Below the pieces are notes generated by a model that saw only the letters and a list, made by a program, of their open reading frames with translations, was not told where the DNA came from and did no database searches. DNA of 64,000 bases from Deltaproteobacteria bacterium (GTDB lineage Bacteria; Myxococcota_A; UBA9160; UBA6930), in the NCBI GenBank assembly GCA_029261795.1, contig JAJDAP010000079.1:1-64000 (forward strand). The letters run 5' to 3'. Of the stretch, positions 43,061 to 51,505 are shown in pieces (within the stretch, counting starts at the first letter, position 1; each line of letters opens with the position of its first letter). The position numbers and the translations under genes were made by a program.

Positions 43061-43855
43061 TTGGCGCGCAAGCTCGGCGACGTCCTTCACCTCATGCTCG
43101 GCGAGCAGGAACCGGCTGCGACTATGGCCAGACCCGCCAGCCGGGATCCCGACCCGGCGGATACCCGCGTGCCGGGCACGGGCGTGCCGGGCACGGGCGT
43201 GCGAGGCACGGGCGTGCCAGCCACGGGCGTGGTCACCTGTCGGCTCGGCCCCTTCGACCAGCTCGAGGCCTCGGCGGCGTGGAATCTGGCCGCCGCTCAC
43301 GCCGTGGTGGCTGGGCCTACCACCTGGATCTCGGATTCCCCATGGGCAGGCGCGCGGCCATCGCCACCCGAGAGTGAGTTCCAACAGATCGTCCTCGCCG
43401 GCCCCGATCTCGAGAACGGGGTCGTTTCCGCCGAGAGCCCGTCGGTCTGGCTAGGCCTTCCGGAAGGTTCTCCAGAACGCGAGGAGTGGCTCGGCGCGAC
43501 CCTCCAGTTCGTCTCCCGCGAGCCCGGTTCCCGAAGCCGCTGTTTTCGCCGACTCGAAGAAACCGCCGGGGGGAAGGCCGCAACGGGCAGCCACTGGGTC
43601 GTCGCATTGGCTTCCAGCCCCTCATGCGGGGCGACGGACGGGGCCACGTTGGCGGCCGAAATCCGCGATCGGTTCGGCGATCTGGCCCAGGTGTTTCCTC
43701 GAGCCCTGGCCTGCGAGGCGGCCCTCTACCGCTCCTGGGTGACCCGGCTGCCGATCGCCCAGTTCCGGCCTGAATCGCGCGAGACGGTGGCACTGTTCCA
43801 GATCGCGCGCGCCATTTCGGTTGGCGCCTCGGAACCCGCCGCCTCGGGTCGCTAG
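43061..43855 (+). CDS. Unknown protein with four elastin-like VPGTG repeats, likely partner of the ParA-CBM protein
   Basis: A 264-aa protein not recognised. After a short helical start, residues 37-56 read VPGTG twice, then VRGTG and VPATG, from a 15-bp tandem DNA repeat. The rest looks like a compact folded domain (SHWVVALASSPSCG; IRDRFGDLAQVFPRALACEA). No signal peptide or catalytic motif is seen. It starts with TTG 43061, only 7 bp after the ParA gene, so is probably coupled; an internal ATG at 43094 is an alternative. Followed by a hairpin region and the ECF sigma gene. Confidence 0.6.
   Translation: MARKLGDVLHLMLGEQEPAATMARPASRDPDPADTRVPGTGVPGTGVRGTGVPATGVVTCRLGPFDQLEASAAWNLAAAHAVVAGPTTWISDSPWAGARPSPPESEFQQIVLAGPDLENGVVSAESPSVWLGLPEGSPEREEWLGATLQFVSREPGSRSRCFRRLEETAGGKAATGSHWVVALASSPSCGATDGATLAAEIRDRFGDLAQVFPRALACEAALYRSWVTRLPIAQFRPESRETVALFQIARAISVGASEPAASGR
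43169..43228 (+). repeat. Four 15-bp in-frame tandem repeats
   Basis: GTGCCGGGCACGGGC occurs twice exactly (43169-43183, 43184-43198), then with two changes (43199-43213, 43214-43228). It encodes VPGTG-type pentapeptides. The unit length is a multiple of three, so copy number can vary without breaking the frame. Confidence 0.9.
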
Positions 43856-43935
43856 CCGCAGGTCCCCATCCGCCATCGTTTCCGACGGTGCCTGGCGGAG
43901 CGGGCGCTCTCTGCGGGTCTCAAACAGCGTTTGTA

Positions 43936-43965
43936 CCCCGCGGGATCCGGACTTTGTCCGCGGGG
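43936..43965. promoter_or_regulatory. GC-rich hairpin upstream of the ECF sigma gene
   Basis: CCCCGCGG (43936-43943) pairs with CCGCGGGG (43958-43965) around a 14-base loop. There is no T-run. It could end the upstream operon or lie in the sigma-factor leader. A TTGACA (44006-44011) follows but no good -10 is spaced from it. The rest of the 237-bp gap shows nothing else. Confidence 0.35.
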
Positions 43966-44092
43966 GGCATTCCCTGCGACGAAATTCGTCCAGGGGTGAC
44001 GAAAATTGACACCTCCTTCCACTCCGAGGCCACTCATCAGCCTGGGGGGATGCATCGTTGCTTCGGCGGCGGGACCTTGGGGAAGGGGAGAC

Positions 44093-44683
44093 ATGGCAGC
44101 TCGGGAAGCGGATGAAGCAGCAGCTGTAGAAAGCCTCGAGATTGCGGATGAGGTTCTCGTCCAGAGAATCATCGAAGGGAAGACCAACGAGTTCGACGTC
44201 CTGTACGAGCGGTACTTCAAACGAATCCATCGCTTCGTATCCCGCCGAATGGCCAACGCGGCCGACGTCGAGGAGACCGTGCAGGAGGTCTTCATCAACG
44301 TGCTCCGCTCGCTCGAGTCGTTCCGCGGCGAAGCGCCATTCGCGGCCTGGGTCTTCGGACTCACCCGCCGCACCATCGCGAACCGCTACAAGCGCAAGCG
44401 TGCCGAGACGATCCCACTCCCGACCGACGAGCAGGAGGCCGCACTCGGCCTGGGCGAGGACGTACCCGGCGAGGCCGACCCGTTGGCCAGCTACGAGCGC
44501 AACGAACGCCTCAAGCAGTTACAACGCGGCGCGGAGCGGTTATCGAACGACCAATGGGAGCTCTTCCGCCTCCACCACCTCGAGCACCGATCGATCGAGG
44601 ACATCGCCTCGCAAACGCACAAGACCCGGGACGCGGTGAAATCGCACTTATACCGGGCGCGCAAGTTATTGCTGGCGCCCTGA
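44093..44683 (+). CDS. ECF-type RNA polymerase sigma factor
   Basis: A 196-aa sigma-70 family protein. Region 2 is FDVLYERYFKRIHRFVSRRM (about 38-57) with VQEVFINVLRSLESFRGEA, and region 4 is the helix-turn-helix RSIEDIASQTHKTRDAVKSH (about 162-181). Regions 1.2 and 3 are missing, as in extracytoplasmic-function sigmas. No anti-sigma factor is adjacent, so the input signal is unknown. ATG 44093 follows GGGGAG. Its target promoters cannot be deduced here. Confidence 0.88.
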   Translation: MAAREADEAAAVESLEIADEVLVQRIIEGKTNEFDVLYERYFKRIHRFVSRRMANAADVEETVQEVFINVLRSLESFRGEAPFAAWVFGLTRRTIANRYKRKRAETIPLPTDEQEAALGLGEDVPGEADPLASYERNERLKQLQRGAERLSNDQWELFRLHHLEHRSIEDIASQTHKTRDAVKSHLYRARKLLLAP

Positions 44684-44761
44684 CGCCGACCCGGCAGATC
44701 GTGCGCTGCTACAGGGGCAGGACTCGCTTACCGCTGGCGGGGTCGCCTAGACTGCTTCGCC

Positions 44762-45535
44762 ATGCGTGAGCTGCAGTTCGACGTAGGCACCGAGGCGCTG
44801 GCGGTCTTTGGCGGCCGGCCGGTCTCCCATCATCAGGGCGTCATCGAATCCGCACTCGAATATTCGAGCCGGGGCGATCGGGTTCCCGCCCGGATCCTGG
44901 TCCCTGGCGACCGGGACCAGGCCTCTCCGCTGGTCGTCGTCGGCCACGGTCTCGGTGGCGACAAGAACGCCGCCTACATCGACGCGGCCACACACCATTG
45001 GGTGCGCGCGGGTGCTGCCGTCGCCGTGATCGATTTTCCGCTCCACGGCGGGCGCGCCAGCGCGAAGCTGAGTGAACGCGTGACGGATCGGGACCGGCTG
45101 GACCCCGAGCTCTGGGTCGATCTCGTCGAGCAGGCGGTCGTCGACCTGCGACGGCTCGTGCTCGCGCTCGACGCCGACCAGCGGATCGACACCGAGCGAA
45201 TCGGCTATGCCGGCTTCAGTCTGGGTACCATCCTTGGCTCGATCTTCTGCGCGGAAGAGCCGCGCGTCCGCGCCGCCGCGCTCGCGATCGGCGGTGCGGG
45301 TCTGGGGCCCGCAGTCTCCGATCCCGCCCGCTGGGTCGGCCGGATTGCACCGCGCCCGGTGCTGTTCGTGCAGGCCGAACGCGACGAGACGATCCCCAGG
45401 GCGGCTGCCCTGGCACTTCACGCTGCGGCCGGCGAGCCCCACGAAGTGCACTGGGTCGACGCCGGACACACGGACCTTCCCGGTACAGCACTCAAGGCGA
45501 TGTGGACTTTTCTCGCCCAGAGCCTGGACGTCTAG
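44762..45535 (+). CDS. Alpha/beta hydrolase (dienelactone-hydrolase-like)
   Basis: A 257-aa alpha/beta hydrolase. The oxyanion phrase is VVGHGLGGDK, the nucleophile elbow is GFSLG, and the acid and base are likely in QAERDETIP and DAGHTDLP. The substrate is unknown (ester or acyl group). No Shine-Dalgarno precedes the ATG; TAGACT lies 8 bases upstream, consistent with a leaderless message. The 3' end overlaps the convergent frameshifted gene by 44 bp. Confidence 0.82.
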   Translation: MRELQFDVGTEALAVFGGRPVSHHQGVIESALEYSSRGDRVPARILVPGDRDQASPLVVVGHGLGGDKNAAYIDAATHHWVRAGAAVAVIDFPLHGGRASAKLSERVTDRDRLDPELWVDLVEQAVVDLRRLVLALDADQRIDTERIGYAGFSLGTILGSIFCAEEPRVRAAALAIGGAGLGPAVSDPARWVGRIAPRPVLFVQAERDETIPRAAALALHAAAGEPHEVHWVDAGHTDLPGTALKAMWTFLAQSLDV

Positions 45536-46011
45536 CCAGCTTCGCGGGCTCGGGAAGCCGCAGGGCCAACAGCGTCCCGGCGACCACCAAGACCGGCGTC
45601 GCGAACAGGTTCACGCCTGGGAGCACGCACAGTGCGAAGCTCGTGGCGCCGAAGCCTGCGATGACACCGCGGTGCGCCAGCAGCCAATCTCGTTTGCGTA
45701 CGAACGTCAGCTTCCGGCGGTCGAGCGTGTAGCTCGCGTAGTCGAGGGGCAGAAAGAAGATCGTAAAGCGGGTCAGAACGGGCGCTACCAGCAGCTGCCC
45801 GCCCGGGATCAGCAGACCCAGCGCGGAGACCGCGAGCCAGACGGCCACGAAGAAGGCCAGCCGGCGCAGCCGGCACTGCTGCAAGAGGCCACAGCGTGCG
45901 CTGGTGACGCAACACACCAAGCGCCTCACGGAACAAGCCGAAACCGTAGGCGGCTGCCCCGAACGACGCCGTATCGGTAGCCGGCAGTTTGGCGTGGCCC
46001 GGATTGGTCAC
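45492..46011 (-). pseudogene. EI24/CysZ-like membrane protein, frameshifted
   Basis: Two overlapping minus-strand frames together make one EI24/CysZ-like protein. The first frame (from GTG 46011) gives the N-terminal phrase FGLFREALGVLRHQRTLWPL, then turns into arginine-rich nonsense. The second frame (to 45492) continues with membrane segments FFVAVWLAVSALGLLIPGGQ, FTIFFLPLDYASYTLDRRK and VIAGFGATSFALCVLPGVNL. The switch lies about 45860-45890. Either the gene is broken by a one-base indel or the assembly has an error there. Relatives are inner-membrane proteins, some transporting sulfate. Confidence 0.65.
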
Positions 46012-46065
46012 GAGCGCCGCCGCCTGTTAACTATCCGCGGCAACGCCGTCTCTGAGGAGAACTTC

Positions 46066-47130
46066 ATGAACAGCCGTCAGTTTATTCGTGCCTCTCGTTC
46101 GTTCGCGGTCTCGATCGCGCTCGCCACATTCGTCGTGGCATGCGCCGCCGAGGATTCGGCACCCGCCGCAAACGCTACGGATGACGCGTCTCCCGCGGCT
46201 GCGCGCGTTGGCGGCGACGACATTACGCTGACCGAGCTCGACGCGTTCATCAAGGATCAGCTGCTGGAGCAGCAGACCCAGGGCGATCCGGCCGCGCTCC
46301 ACGAGTTGCGGGTGACACAGATCGAGAACCTGATCGGACGCCGCCTGCTCGAAGCCGAGGCCGAGCGTCGGGGCATCAGCGCGGACGAGGTGCTCGACCA
46401 GGAAGCCGCGGCTCGCGTGGCCGTGAGCGACGAAGAGGTCAAGACCTTCTTCGACGGGAACCAGGGCCGGATCCAGGGCGATTTCGCAGTGCTGGCCCCC
46501 CAGATCCGCGACTATCTTTCTCGACAGGCCGGGGCCACCGCCGCCCGCGAGTTCGTCGACGAGTTACGCACCCAGGCAGGGGTCGAAGTCCTGCTCGAGA
46601 CACCGCGGGTCGAGGTCTCGAGTACGGGGTCGGCCATCGGGCCGGTCGACGCGCCGGTCACGATCGTCGAGTTCAGCGACTATCAATGCCCGTACTGCCA
46701 GCGCGCCGAACCCACCGTCAAGCAGGTGCTGCAGCAGTTCGAGGGCAAGATTCGCTTCGTCTACAAGCACTTCCCGTTGGAATCGATTCACCCGTTGGCA
46801 CGTGCGGCTTCCGAAGCTGCCGGTTGCGCAGAGGATCAGGGTCGCTTCTGGGACTATCACGAGCGCGTCTTCGCGGCAGCCAACGGGCTCGAGGCGGCCG
46901 CGCTCGAAGGTTATGCAACGGAACTCGAACTCGATCTCGAGGCTTTCCGCAGTTGCGTGGCGGAGCGTCGCCACGCAGACCGAATCACGACCGACCTCGC
47001 CGACGGCCAGGGCGCCGGCGTCAACTCGACCCCGACCTTCTTCGTCAACGGTGTAAAGATCAAGGGCGCGCAGCCCTTCAGCGAGTTCCAGCGCCTCATC
47101 GAGGCAGAGCTGGCGGCGGCATCCAGTTAG
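46066..47130 (+). CDS. Lipoprotein fusing a SurA_N-like domain to a DsbA-type thioredoxin domain
   Basis: A 354-aa exported protein. The signal peptide ends in a lipobox TFVVAC (C26). Residues about 48-175 are helical, like the chaperone N-domain of SurA/PpiD (ARVGGDDITLTELDAF). Residues about 185-350 form a DsbA-like fold with redox motif CPYC (about 208-211) and the cis-proline VNSTPTFFVNG. It likely oxidises or isomerises disulfides on outer-membrane clients it holds. GAGGAG precedes the ATG. The ORF track's longer form is not supported. Confidence 0.85.
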   Translation: MNSRQFIRASRSFAVSIALATFVVACAAEDSAPAANATDDASPAAARVGGDDITLTELDAFIKDQLLEQQTQGDPAALHELRVTQIENLIGRRLLEAEAERRGISADEVLDQEAAARVAVSDEEVKTFFDGNQGRIQGDFAVLAPQIRDYLSRQAGATAAREFVDELRTQAGVEVLLETPRVEVSSTGSAIGPVDAPVTIVEFSDYQCPYCQRAEPTVKQVLQQFEGKIRFVYKHFPLESIHPLARAASEAAGCAEDQGRFWDYHERVFAAANGLEAAALEGYATELELDLEAFRSCVAERRHADRITTDLADGQGAGVNSTPTFFVNGVKIKGAQPFSEFQRLIEAELAAASS

Positions 47131-47138
47131 GCCGATAG

Positions 47139-47155
47139 CTGAGCCCGCGGCTCAG
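47139..47155. terminator. Hairpin between two convergent genes
   Basis: CTGAGCC-CGC-GGCTCAG, a perfect 7-bp stem in the 39-bp space between the DsbA-like gene and phosphomannomutase. No T-tract follows in either direction, so its role in termination is only inferred from place. Confidence 0.4.
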
Positions 47156-47169
47156 AACGGCCGGGCGGC

Positions 47170-48510
47170 TCAGCGCATCCGTGCGACGAGACGATCCCGT
47201 TCTTCGATCATGCGCGCCTTCGTCTTCGCCTCGAGGTTCAGGCGGAGCAGCGGCTCGGTATTCGAGGGACGCAGATTGAACCACCAGTCCTCGTAGCGAA
47301 CCAGCAGACCATCCATCCAGGAGACCTCGTCGGCGCCGGCGTGTTCGGCGGCCACCTGCTCCATGATCGCGGTCATTCGTTCGCGACTGCCGGCATCCTC
47401 GCTGATCTCACCGCTTGCGAAGTAGCGTCGGAGCGGCGCGATCAACGCGGAGAGCGGACACTTCGCTTCGGCCAGGACGTCGAGCAACGCGATGAATGCG
47501 GCCAGGCCGTCATCCGCCACCAACGTCGGTGAGAAGCGGAAGTAGAAATGCCCGGAGAGTTCGCCAGCGAAGATGGCGTCTTCCCGCCGCATGTCGGCCT
47601 TGACGAACGAGTGCCCCACCCTGCACATGCGGGCGGAACCACCGGCGGCTTCGATCTCTTCGGCCGTGGCCCAGCTCGAGCGGAGGTCATAGAGCACGGT
47701 GCCACCGGGTGCGTGCCGCAGCTGGGAACGCGCGAGCACTGCGGTCATCAGATCGGACGGGACCGGGTTGCCGGTTTCATCGATGAAAACGGCACGGTCC
47801 GCATCGCCGTCGAAGGCCACTCCGAAGGCGGCCCCGGTCTTGCGCACGGCTGCGCAGACGTCGGCCAGATTCTCGATCTTCAGCGGATCCGCCGGATGAT
47901 TCGGGAACGTGCCGTCGGGCTCGAAGTAGAGGCGCGTCACGTCGAGGGGTAGGCGCTCGAGAAGCGGTTCGAGTGCGACGGCGGCCATCCCGTTGCCGCA
48001 ATCGATGGCGGCGCGCACCTCCGGACAGCGGCCGCCCACCGCCAGGACATGCTCGACATAGCCCGCCACCGCGTCGTATTCCGTCCGCTTGCCCAGCGGT
48101 TCCGCGACGGGTTCCGTGGTGACGCTTGCGGTCAGCGCCTCGATCTCGGCCAGGCCCGTCTCGCCACCGACCGGGATCGCATTCTCCCGGCAGATCTTGA
48201 AGCCATTGTATTCGGCGGGATTGTGGGACGCGGTCAACATGATCCCACCGCAGGCACCGAGGTGGTCGACGGCGTAGTAGACCATGGGCGTCGCGGCCAG
48301 GCCCAGATCGACGACCTCGACGCCCTCCTCCCGGATTCCCCGAATCAGTTGCTCCATCAGCAGAGGGGAATGCGCGCGGGCGTCGCGGCCCACCACAATG
48401 CTTCGCGCGCCCAGGAAACGGGCCGTGGCGCGTCCCACCTGATGCGCCGTCGTCGCGTCGAGCTGATCGGGAACGATGCCACGGATGTCGTAGGCCTTGA
48501 AGATGGACAT
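47170..48510 (-). CDS. Phosphomannomutase/phosphoglucomutase
   Basis: A 446-aa alpha-D-phosphohexomutase (ManB/AlgC type). The phosphoserine loop is TASHNP (S95), the metal loop is DGDADR (about 247), the sugar loop is GELSGHFYF, and the phosphate loop is RPSNTEPLLR at the C-terminus. It interconverts 6-phospho- and 1-phospho-sugars for polysaccharide or lipopolysaccharide. ATG 48510 opens the family sequence; TAGGAT lies 8 bases upstream and no Shine-Dalgarno is seen. The ORF track extends through tatA's shadow. Confidence 0.93.
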   Translation of the reverse strand: MSIFKAYDIRGIVPDQLDATTAHQVGRATARFLGARSIVVGRDARAHSPLLMEQLIRGIREEGVEVVDLGLAATPMVYYAVDHLGACGGIMLTASHNPAEYNGFKICRENAIPVGGETGLAEIEALTASVTTEPVAEPLGKRTEYDAVAGYVEHVLAVGGRCPEVRAAIDCGNGMAAVALEPLLERLPLDVTRLYFEPDGTFPNHPADPLKIENLADVCAAVRKTGAAFGVAFDGDADRAVFIDETGNPVPSDLMTAVLARSQLRHAPGGTVLYDLRSSWATAEEIEAAGGSARMCRVGHSFVKADMRREDAIFAGELSGHFYFRFSPTLVADDGLAAFIALLDVLAEAKCPLSALIAPLRRYFASGEISEDAGSRERMTAIMEQVAAEHAGADEVSWMDGLLVRYEDWWFNLRPSNTEPLLRLNLEAKTKARMIEERDRLVARMR

Positions 48511-48582
48511 GGCGGGGGATCCTAGCGGCCGCGAGCCGAGGGGGAACTTGACCCTTCGCGAGTCGCCCGGCACCTTCTGGTC

Positions 48583-48777
48583 ATGTTCGGTCTCGGCGTC
48601 ACGGAACTCCTCCTCATTCTTGGTGTGGTCATCGTCATCTTCGGCGCACGGCGACTGCCCGAGGTCGGCTCTGGTCTCGGGAAGGCCATCCGCGGCTTCA
48701 AGACCGGCCTGACCGAGCCGGACGAAATCGACGTCACGCCCAAGAAGGACGAGGTCGAAGACGGCGAGAAGCCCTAG
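48583..48777 (+). CDS. tatA: Twin-arginine translocase subunit TatA/TatE
   Basis: A 64-aa protein: one membrane helix ([16 protein letters not shown]), the hinge [20 protein letters not shown] and a short acidic-basic tail. It forms the pore of the Tat system, which exports folded proteins. It is unlinked to tatB/tatC here. Its TAG stop (48775-48777) lies inside the left inverted repeat of the MITE-like element that follows, so the original C-terminus may have been altered by insertion. Confidence 0.92.
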   Translation: MFGLGVTELLLILGVVIVIFGARRLPEVGSGLGKAIRGFKTGLTEPDEIDVTPKKDEVEDGEKP

Positions 48778-48940
48778 CAGGCTGCGGAAAAACCCACTCC
48801 CGTCGCCAGGCACGCATCTTTCCGGCCCAATCTGCGTTGCGAAGCCTTGCTGGGGCTCGCCCCAGCGGCGGCTCCGCGCCTTGATTGGACCGAAAATCTG
48901 CGCACCGGGCTCGGTCCGGGGTTCTTCCGCAACCTGCTAG
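48774..48940. mobile_element. 167-bp MITE-like element with CTAGCAGG terminal inverted repeats
   Basis: The left end CTAGCAGGCTGCGGAAAAAC (48774-48793) is inverted at the right end 48918-48940 (reverse complement CTAGCAGGTTGCGGAAGAAC). Inner segments also pair (TTTCCGGCCCAAT with ATTGGACCGAAAA), and the centre is a hairpin CTGGGG-CTCG-CCCCAG, so the whole element can fold into one long stem. It has no ORF. It fills the gap between tatA and the MJ0042 gene. Confidence 0.8.
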
Positions 48941-48947
48941 CCCCTGG

Positions 48948-50411
48948 CTAGAGCGCATCCCCATCCGCCGACGGATCTGCAACGGGAAGCGGCGTCGGCC
49001 GCACGTCGAGTACCAACTCGAAATCTGTGGCGGCGTCGGGCACCGCGTCTGGAATCACCGAGAAGCGGCCACCGAAGCGGAAATCAGGCGAGTGACGCGC
49101 CAGTAGCGCACTTGCCGCTTCCGGTTTCAGTTCATGGAGCTGGTCCGCTTCGAGGGCGGCGCCGGCAATCGCCTCGCCGGTGCCCGCGAGCGGGTGTCCT
49201 TCGGCATCCAGCCATCGGAGCCTCAGCGTCGTCGGTCCGCTCGGGACTTCCTCGGGTTCGTAGAAACCCTCCACCACGAAGATCGGGCCGGACCAGGCGT
49301 TGTCGATGAAGCGACCACGCACGAGCCTCGCTTCGCCGAGCGACAGCTCGAACGAACGCGGCTCGGCGACCGAGAGACCGCTTGGCTGCGATGGAGCCAG
49401 CGCCTGGACGAAGCCGAACATCAGCAGCGCACTGGCCAGCAGCCAGCCGATCCTGTTTCCTGCACCGGCTAGCACGGGACCTTGCCAGGGCCGTGGGTCG
49501 GCGCCCTGGCGTTCGCCGGCGGATTCGACCACGACGGCAGCCGCGATCGGCTCTCCCACGGGTTCCTCGGAGTCACGCTGCGCGAAGATGTCGGGTTCCG
49601 AGGGCGCTTCTGCCAGCCCCTGCGGCGCGCTGATCGGCGGCGCTGCTTCTTCCTCAAAGGTGGCAGCCTCGGCGATCGCCTCGCTCGACTCTGCCAGGAA
49701 GTCCCAGTCTTCGGGTCGGCCGAGTTCGCCGAAATCATCGTCGTCGTCGATCACGGACGTCGGAGCCGGCGACGGTTCCACCTCGCCCGGACCGGAACCG
49801 GGCGTCGGGTCTAGTTCGGCATCGGCGGGATCGAGCGTCGCTGAATCGTGCAAAGCGGCGGCATCAGAGGCACCCTCGAGCTCGAGACCCTCCGCGTTCG
49901 ATCCGGGTTCGCCGACTTCCGAATCCGACTCGTCGATCAGCGGCTCCGGCGGATCCGCTTCCAGCGAAGCCGGCGTTGCCGAAGCAAGCTCGGTTTGGGC
50001 CTGTGGCGGGTCCGCAACCACGGGCTCAGGAGCTGGTTGCGGCGGGGCAGCGGGCGCCGGCTCGGGGACTTGCGATTCCGCCGCCTGGGGCGCCGGTTCG
50101 GAATCTTCGAACTCCCAGAGTTCGTCGTCATCATCATCGGGGGCCAGCGTCGTGTCGCCGCCTACAGCCGAGTTTCCGAGATCCGAGCCTCCCCGATCGA
50201 AGAGATCCTGGGTGGCCGCCGGCCCGAGCGCGCCGCCGGGATCCGTCGACTCGGCTACGACCTCGTCGAGAGCCTCCTGCTCACTGGCACCAGAATTGGC
50301 TACGAAGAACGCCTTCTTGCAGCGCGAGCAGCGAACCCGGGCTCCCTGAGCCGGAATTCGCGAATCGTCGAGCCGAAATCGCGTCTCGCAGCTCTCGCAC
50401 TGAATGATCAA
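48948..50411 (-). CDS. MJ0042 zinc-ribbon, DUF3426-type membrane protein
   Basis: A 487-aa protein of unknown function. The N-terminal MJ0042 ribbon has C5, C8, C28 and C31 (IQCESC, VRCSRC). A long acidic, proline/alanine-rich low-complexity linker follows (about 40-300), then one membrane helix (about 325-345) and a C-terminal DUF3426-like beta domain (about 350-475) outside the cytoplasm. This layout is common in deltaproteobacteria and may sense or scaffold. TTG 50411 is the start, with GAAGAGG upstream. Confidence 0.8.
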   Translation of the reverse strand: MIIQCESCETRFRLDDSRIPAQGARVRCSRCKKAFFVANSGASEQEALDEVVAESTDPGGALGPAATQDLFDRGGSDLGNSAVGGDTTLAPDDDDDELWEFEDSEPAPQAAESQVPEPAPAAPPQPAPEPVVADPPQAQTELASATPASLEADPPEPLIDESDSEVGEPGSNAEGLELEGASDAAALHDSATLDPADAELDPTPGSGPGEVEPSPAPTSVIDDDDDFGELGRPEDWDFLAESSEAIAEAATFEEEAAPPISAPQGLAEAPSEPDIFAQRDSEEPVGEPIAAAVVVESAGERQGADPRPWQGPVLAGAGNRIGWLLASALLMFGFVQALAPSQPSGLSVAEPRSFELSLGEARLVRGRFIDNAWSGPIFVVEGFYEPEEVPSGPTTLRLRWLDAEGHPLAGTGEAIAGAALEADQLHELKPEAASALLARHSPDFRFGGRFSVIPDAVPDAATDFELVLDVRPTPLPVADPSADGDAL

Positions 50412-50560
50412 ACGGTCATACCTCTTCTACCCCGGGGGCCATCCGCTAGCTTCGCTAGCGAAAGTCCCTCGGAGTTCGTTTCGGACGAGCTGAATGCCCG
50501 CTTGAGAGCCTTGCTGACCGGGGCCTCGAAGTCGTTGCCCGAGATTGGTCCGGAGTAGAG

Positions 50561-51505
50561 ATGACTTCGATCTTCGAGCGCCGCCTGATCGTGGTCACCG
50601 GCAAGGGCGGGACCGGCAAGACGACGCTCTCGGCGAGCCTGGCACTCGCCGCTGCGGAGCGCGGGCTGCGCGTGGCGGTGGCGGAGACCGGTCGGGATGG
50701 CGCCATGGCGCGCCTGTTCGGTGATCCGCAGCCGGCCGGATATCCCGGCCGCGAGGTCCGGCCGGGCCTTCACGTACTCCACCTCGATCCATTCGAGGCC
50801 CTCGCCGAGTACCTCGATCTCGAGCTTCCACTGCCCGGGCTGAGCCGACGTCTGTTGGCCAACCGGTCCTTCCGCAGCTGGCTCGAAGCCGTCCCGGGCT
50901 GGCGCGAGCTGATCACGCTGGGGAAGTTGTGGCACCTCGAGCAACAGGAAGATCAGGGCCGACCGCGCTTCGACTGCATCGTGGTCGATGCGCCGGCCAC
51001 CGGCCATGGCTTGACGTTCCTCGATGTGCCGCGCGTGGTGGTCTCGGCAGTTCGGAGCGGGCCGCTGCGACGCCGCGCCGCGGCGGTGGAGGCGCTCGTG
51101 CTCGACCCGGCGCGTACGGTCATCCTGCCGGTCACCCTGGCGGAAGAACTCCCGGTGTCGGAAACACTCGAACTCGTCGATCGCCTGGTTCGGGAACGCG
51201 GCGTTTCCGTCGATCGGGTCGTCGTGAACGCCCTCGAACCGCAACCCGCGATCGATCTATCGGAGCTCGCCGCGCGGCTCGAGGCGCTGCCGGCGGAGCT
51301 CGCGGGCGCGCCCTCCCCTCACGGGATCGCGGCCTGCGCGCGCCATCTGAAGCAGCGCACGGACCGCCAGCAGGAGCAACTGAAGCGCTTGCGGGAGGAT
51401 CTCGACCTCCCACTGGTGTGTCTCCCGCGGCTCGCGGGCGGCGTCTCCGGCCTCGACGATCTCCGACAACTAACCATTCACCTTCTGCCCGGAATCGACG
51501 CATGA
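50561..51505 (+). CDS. ArsA/GET3-like ATPase, first of a tandem pair
   Basis: A 314-aa ATPase. The deviant Walker A is TGKGGTGKTT (13-22) and the switch segment is VVDAPATGHGLTF. The intrasubunit pairing lysine of GKGGTGKT is kept. It is shorter than a full ArsA half and differs from its neighbour. Relatives move arsenite with ArsB, deliver tail-anchored proteins, or serve in bacterial contexts of unknown role. No arsB or arsR is adjacent. GGAG precedes the ATG, and its stop overlaps the second gene (ATGA). Confidence 0.85.
   Translation: MTSIFERRLIVVTGKGGTGKTTLSASLALAAAERGLRVAVAETGRDGAMARLFGDPQPAGYPGREVRPGLHVLHLDPFEALAEYLDLELPLPGLSRRLLANRSFRSWLEAVPGWRELITLGKLWHLEQQEDQGRPRFDCIVVDAPATGHGLTFLDVPRVVVSAVRSGPLRRRAAAVEALVLDPARTVILPVTLAEELPVSETLELVDRLVRERGVSVDRVVVNALEPQPAIDLSELAARLEALPAELAGAPSPHGIAACARHLKQRTDRQQEQLKRLREDLDLPLVCLPRLAGGVSGLDDLRQLTIHLLPGIDA

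Noticed and set aside
43169-43228. Short tandem repeat considered as a CRISPR remnant
   Set aside because: The units are 15 bp, in frame, with no spacers. It is a coding repeat.
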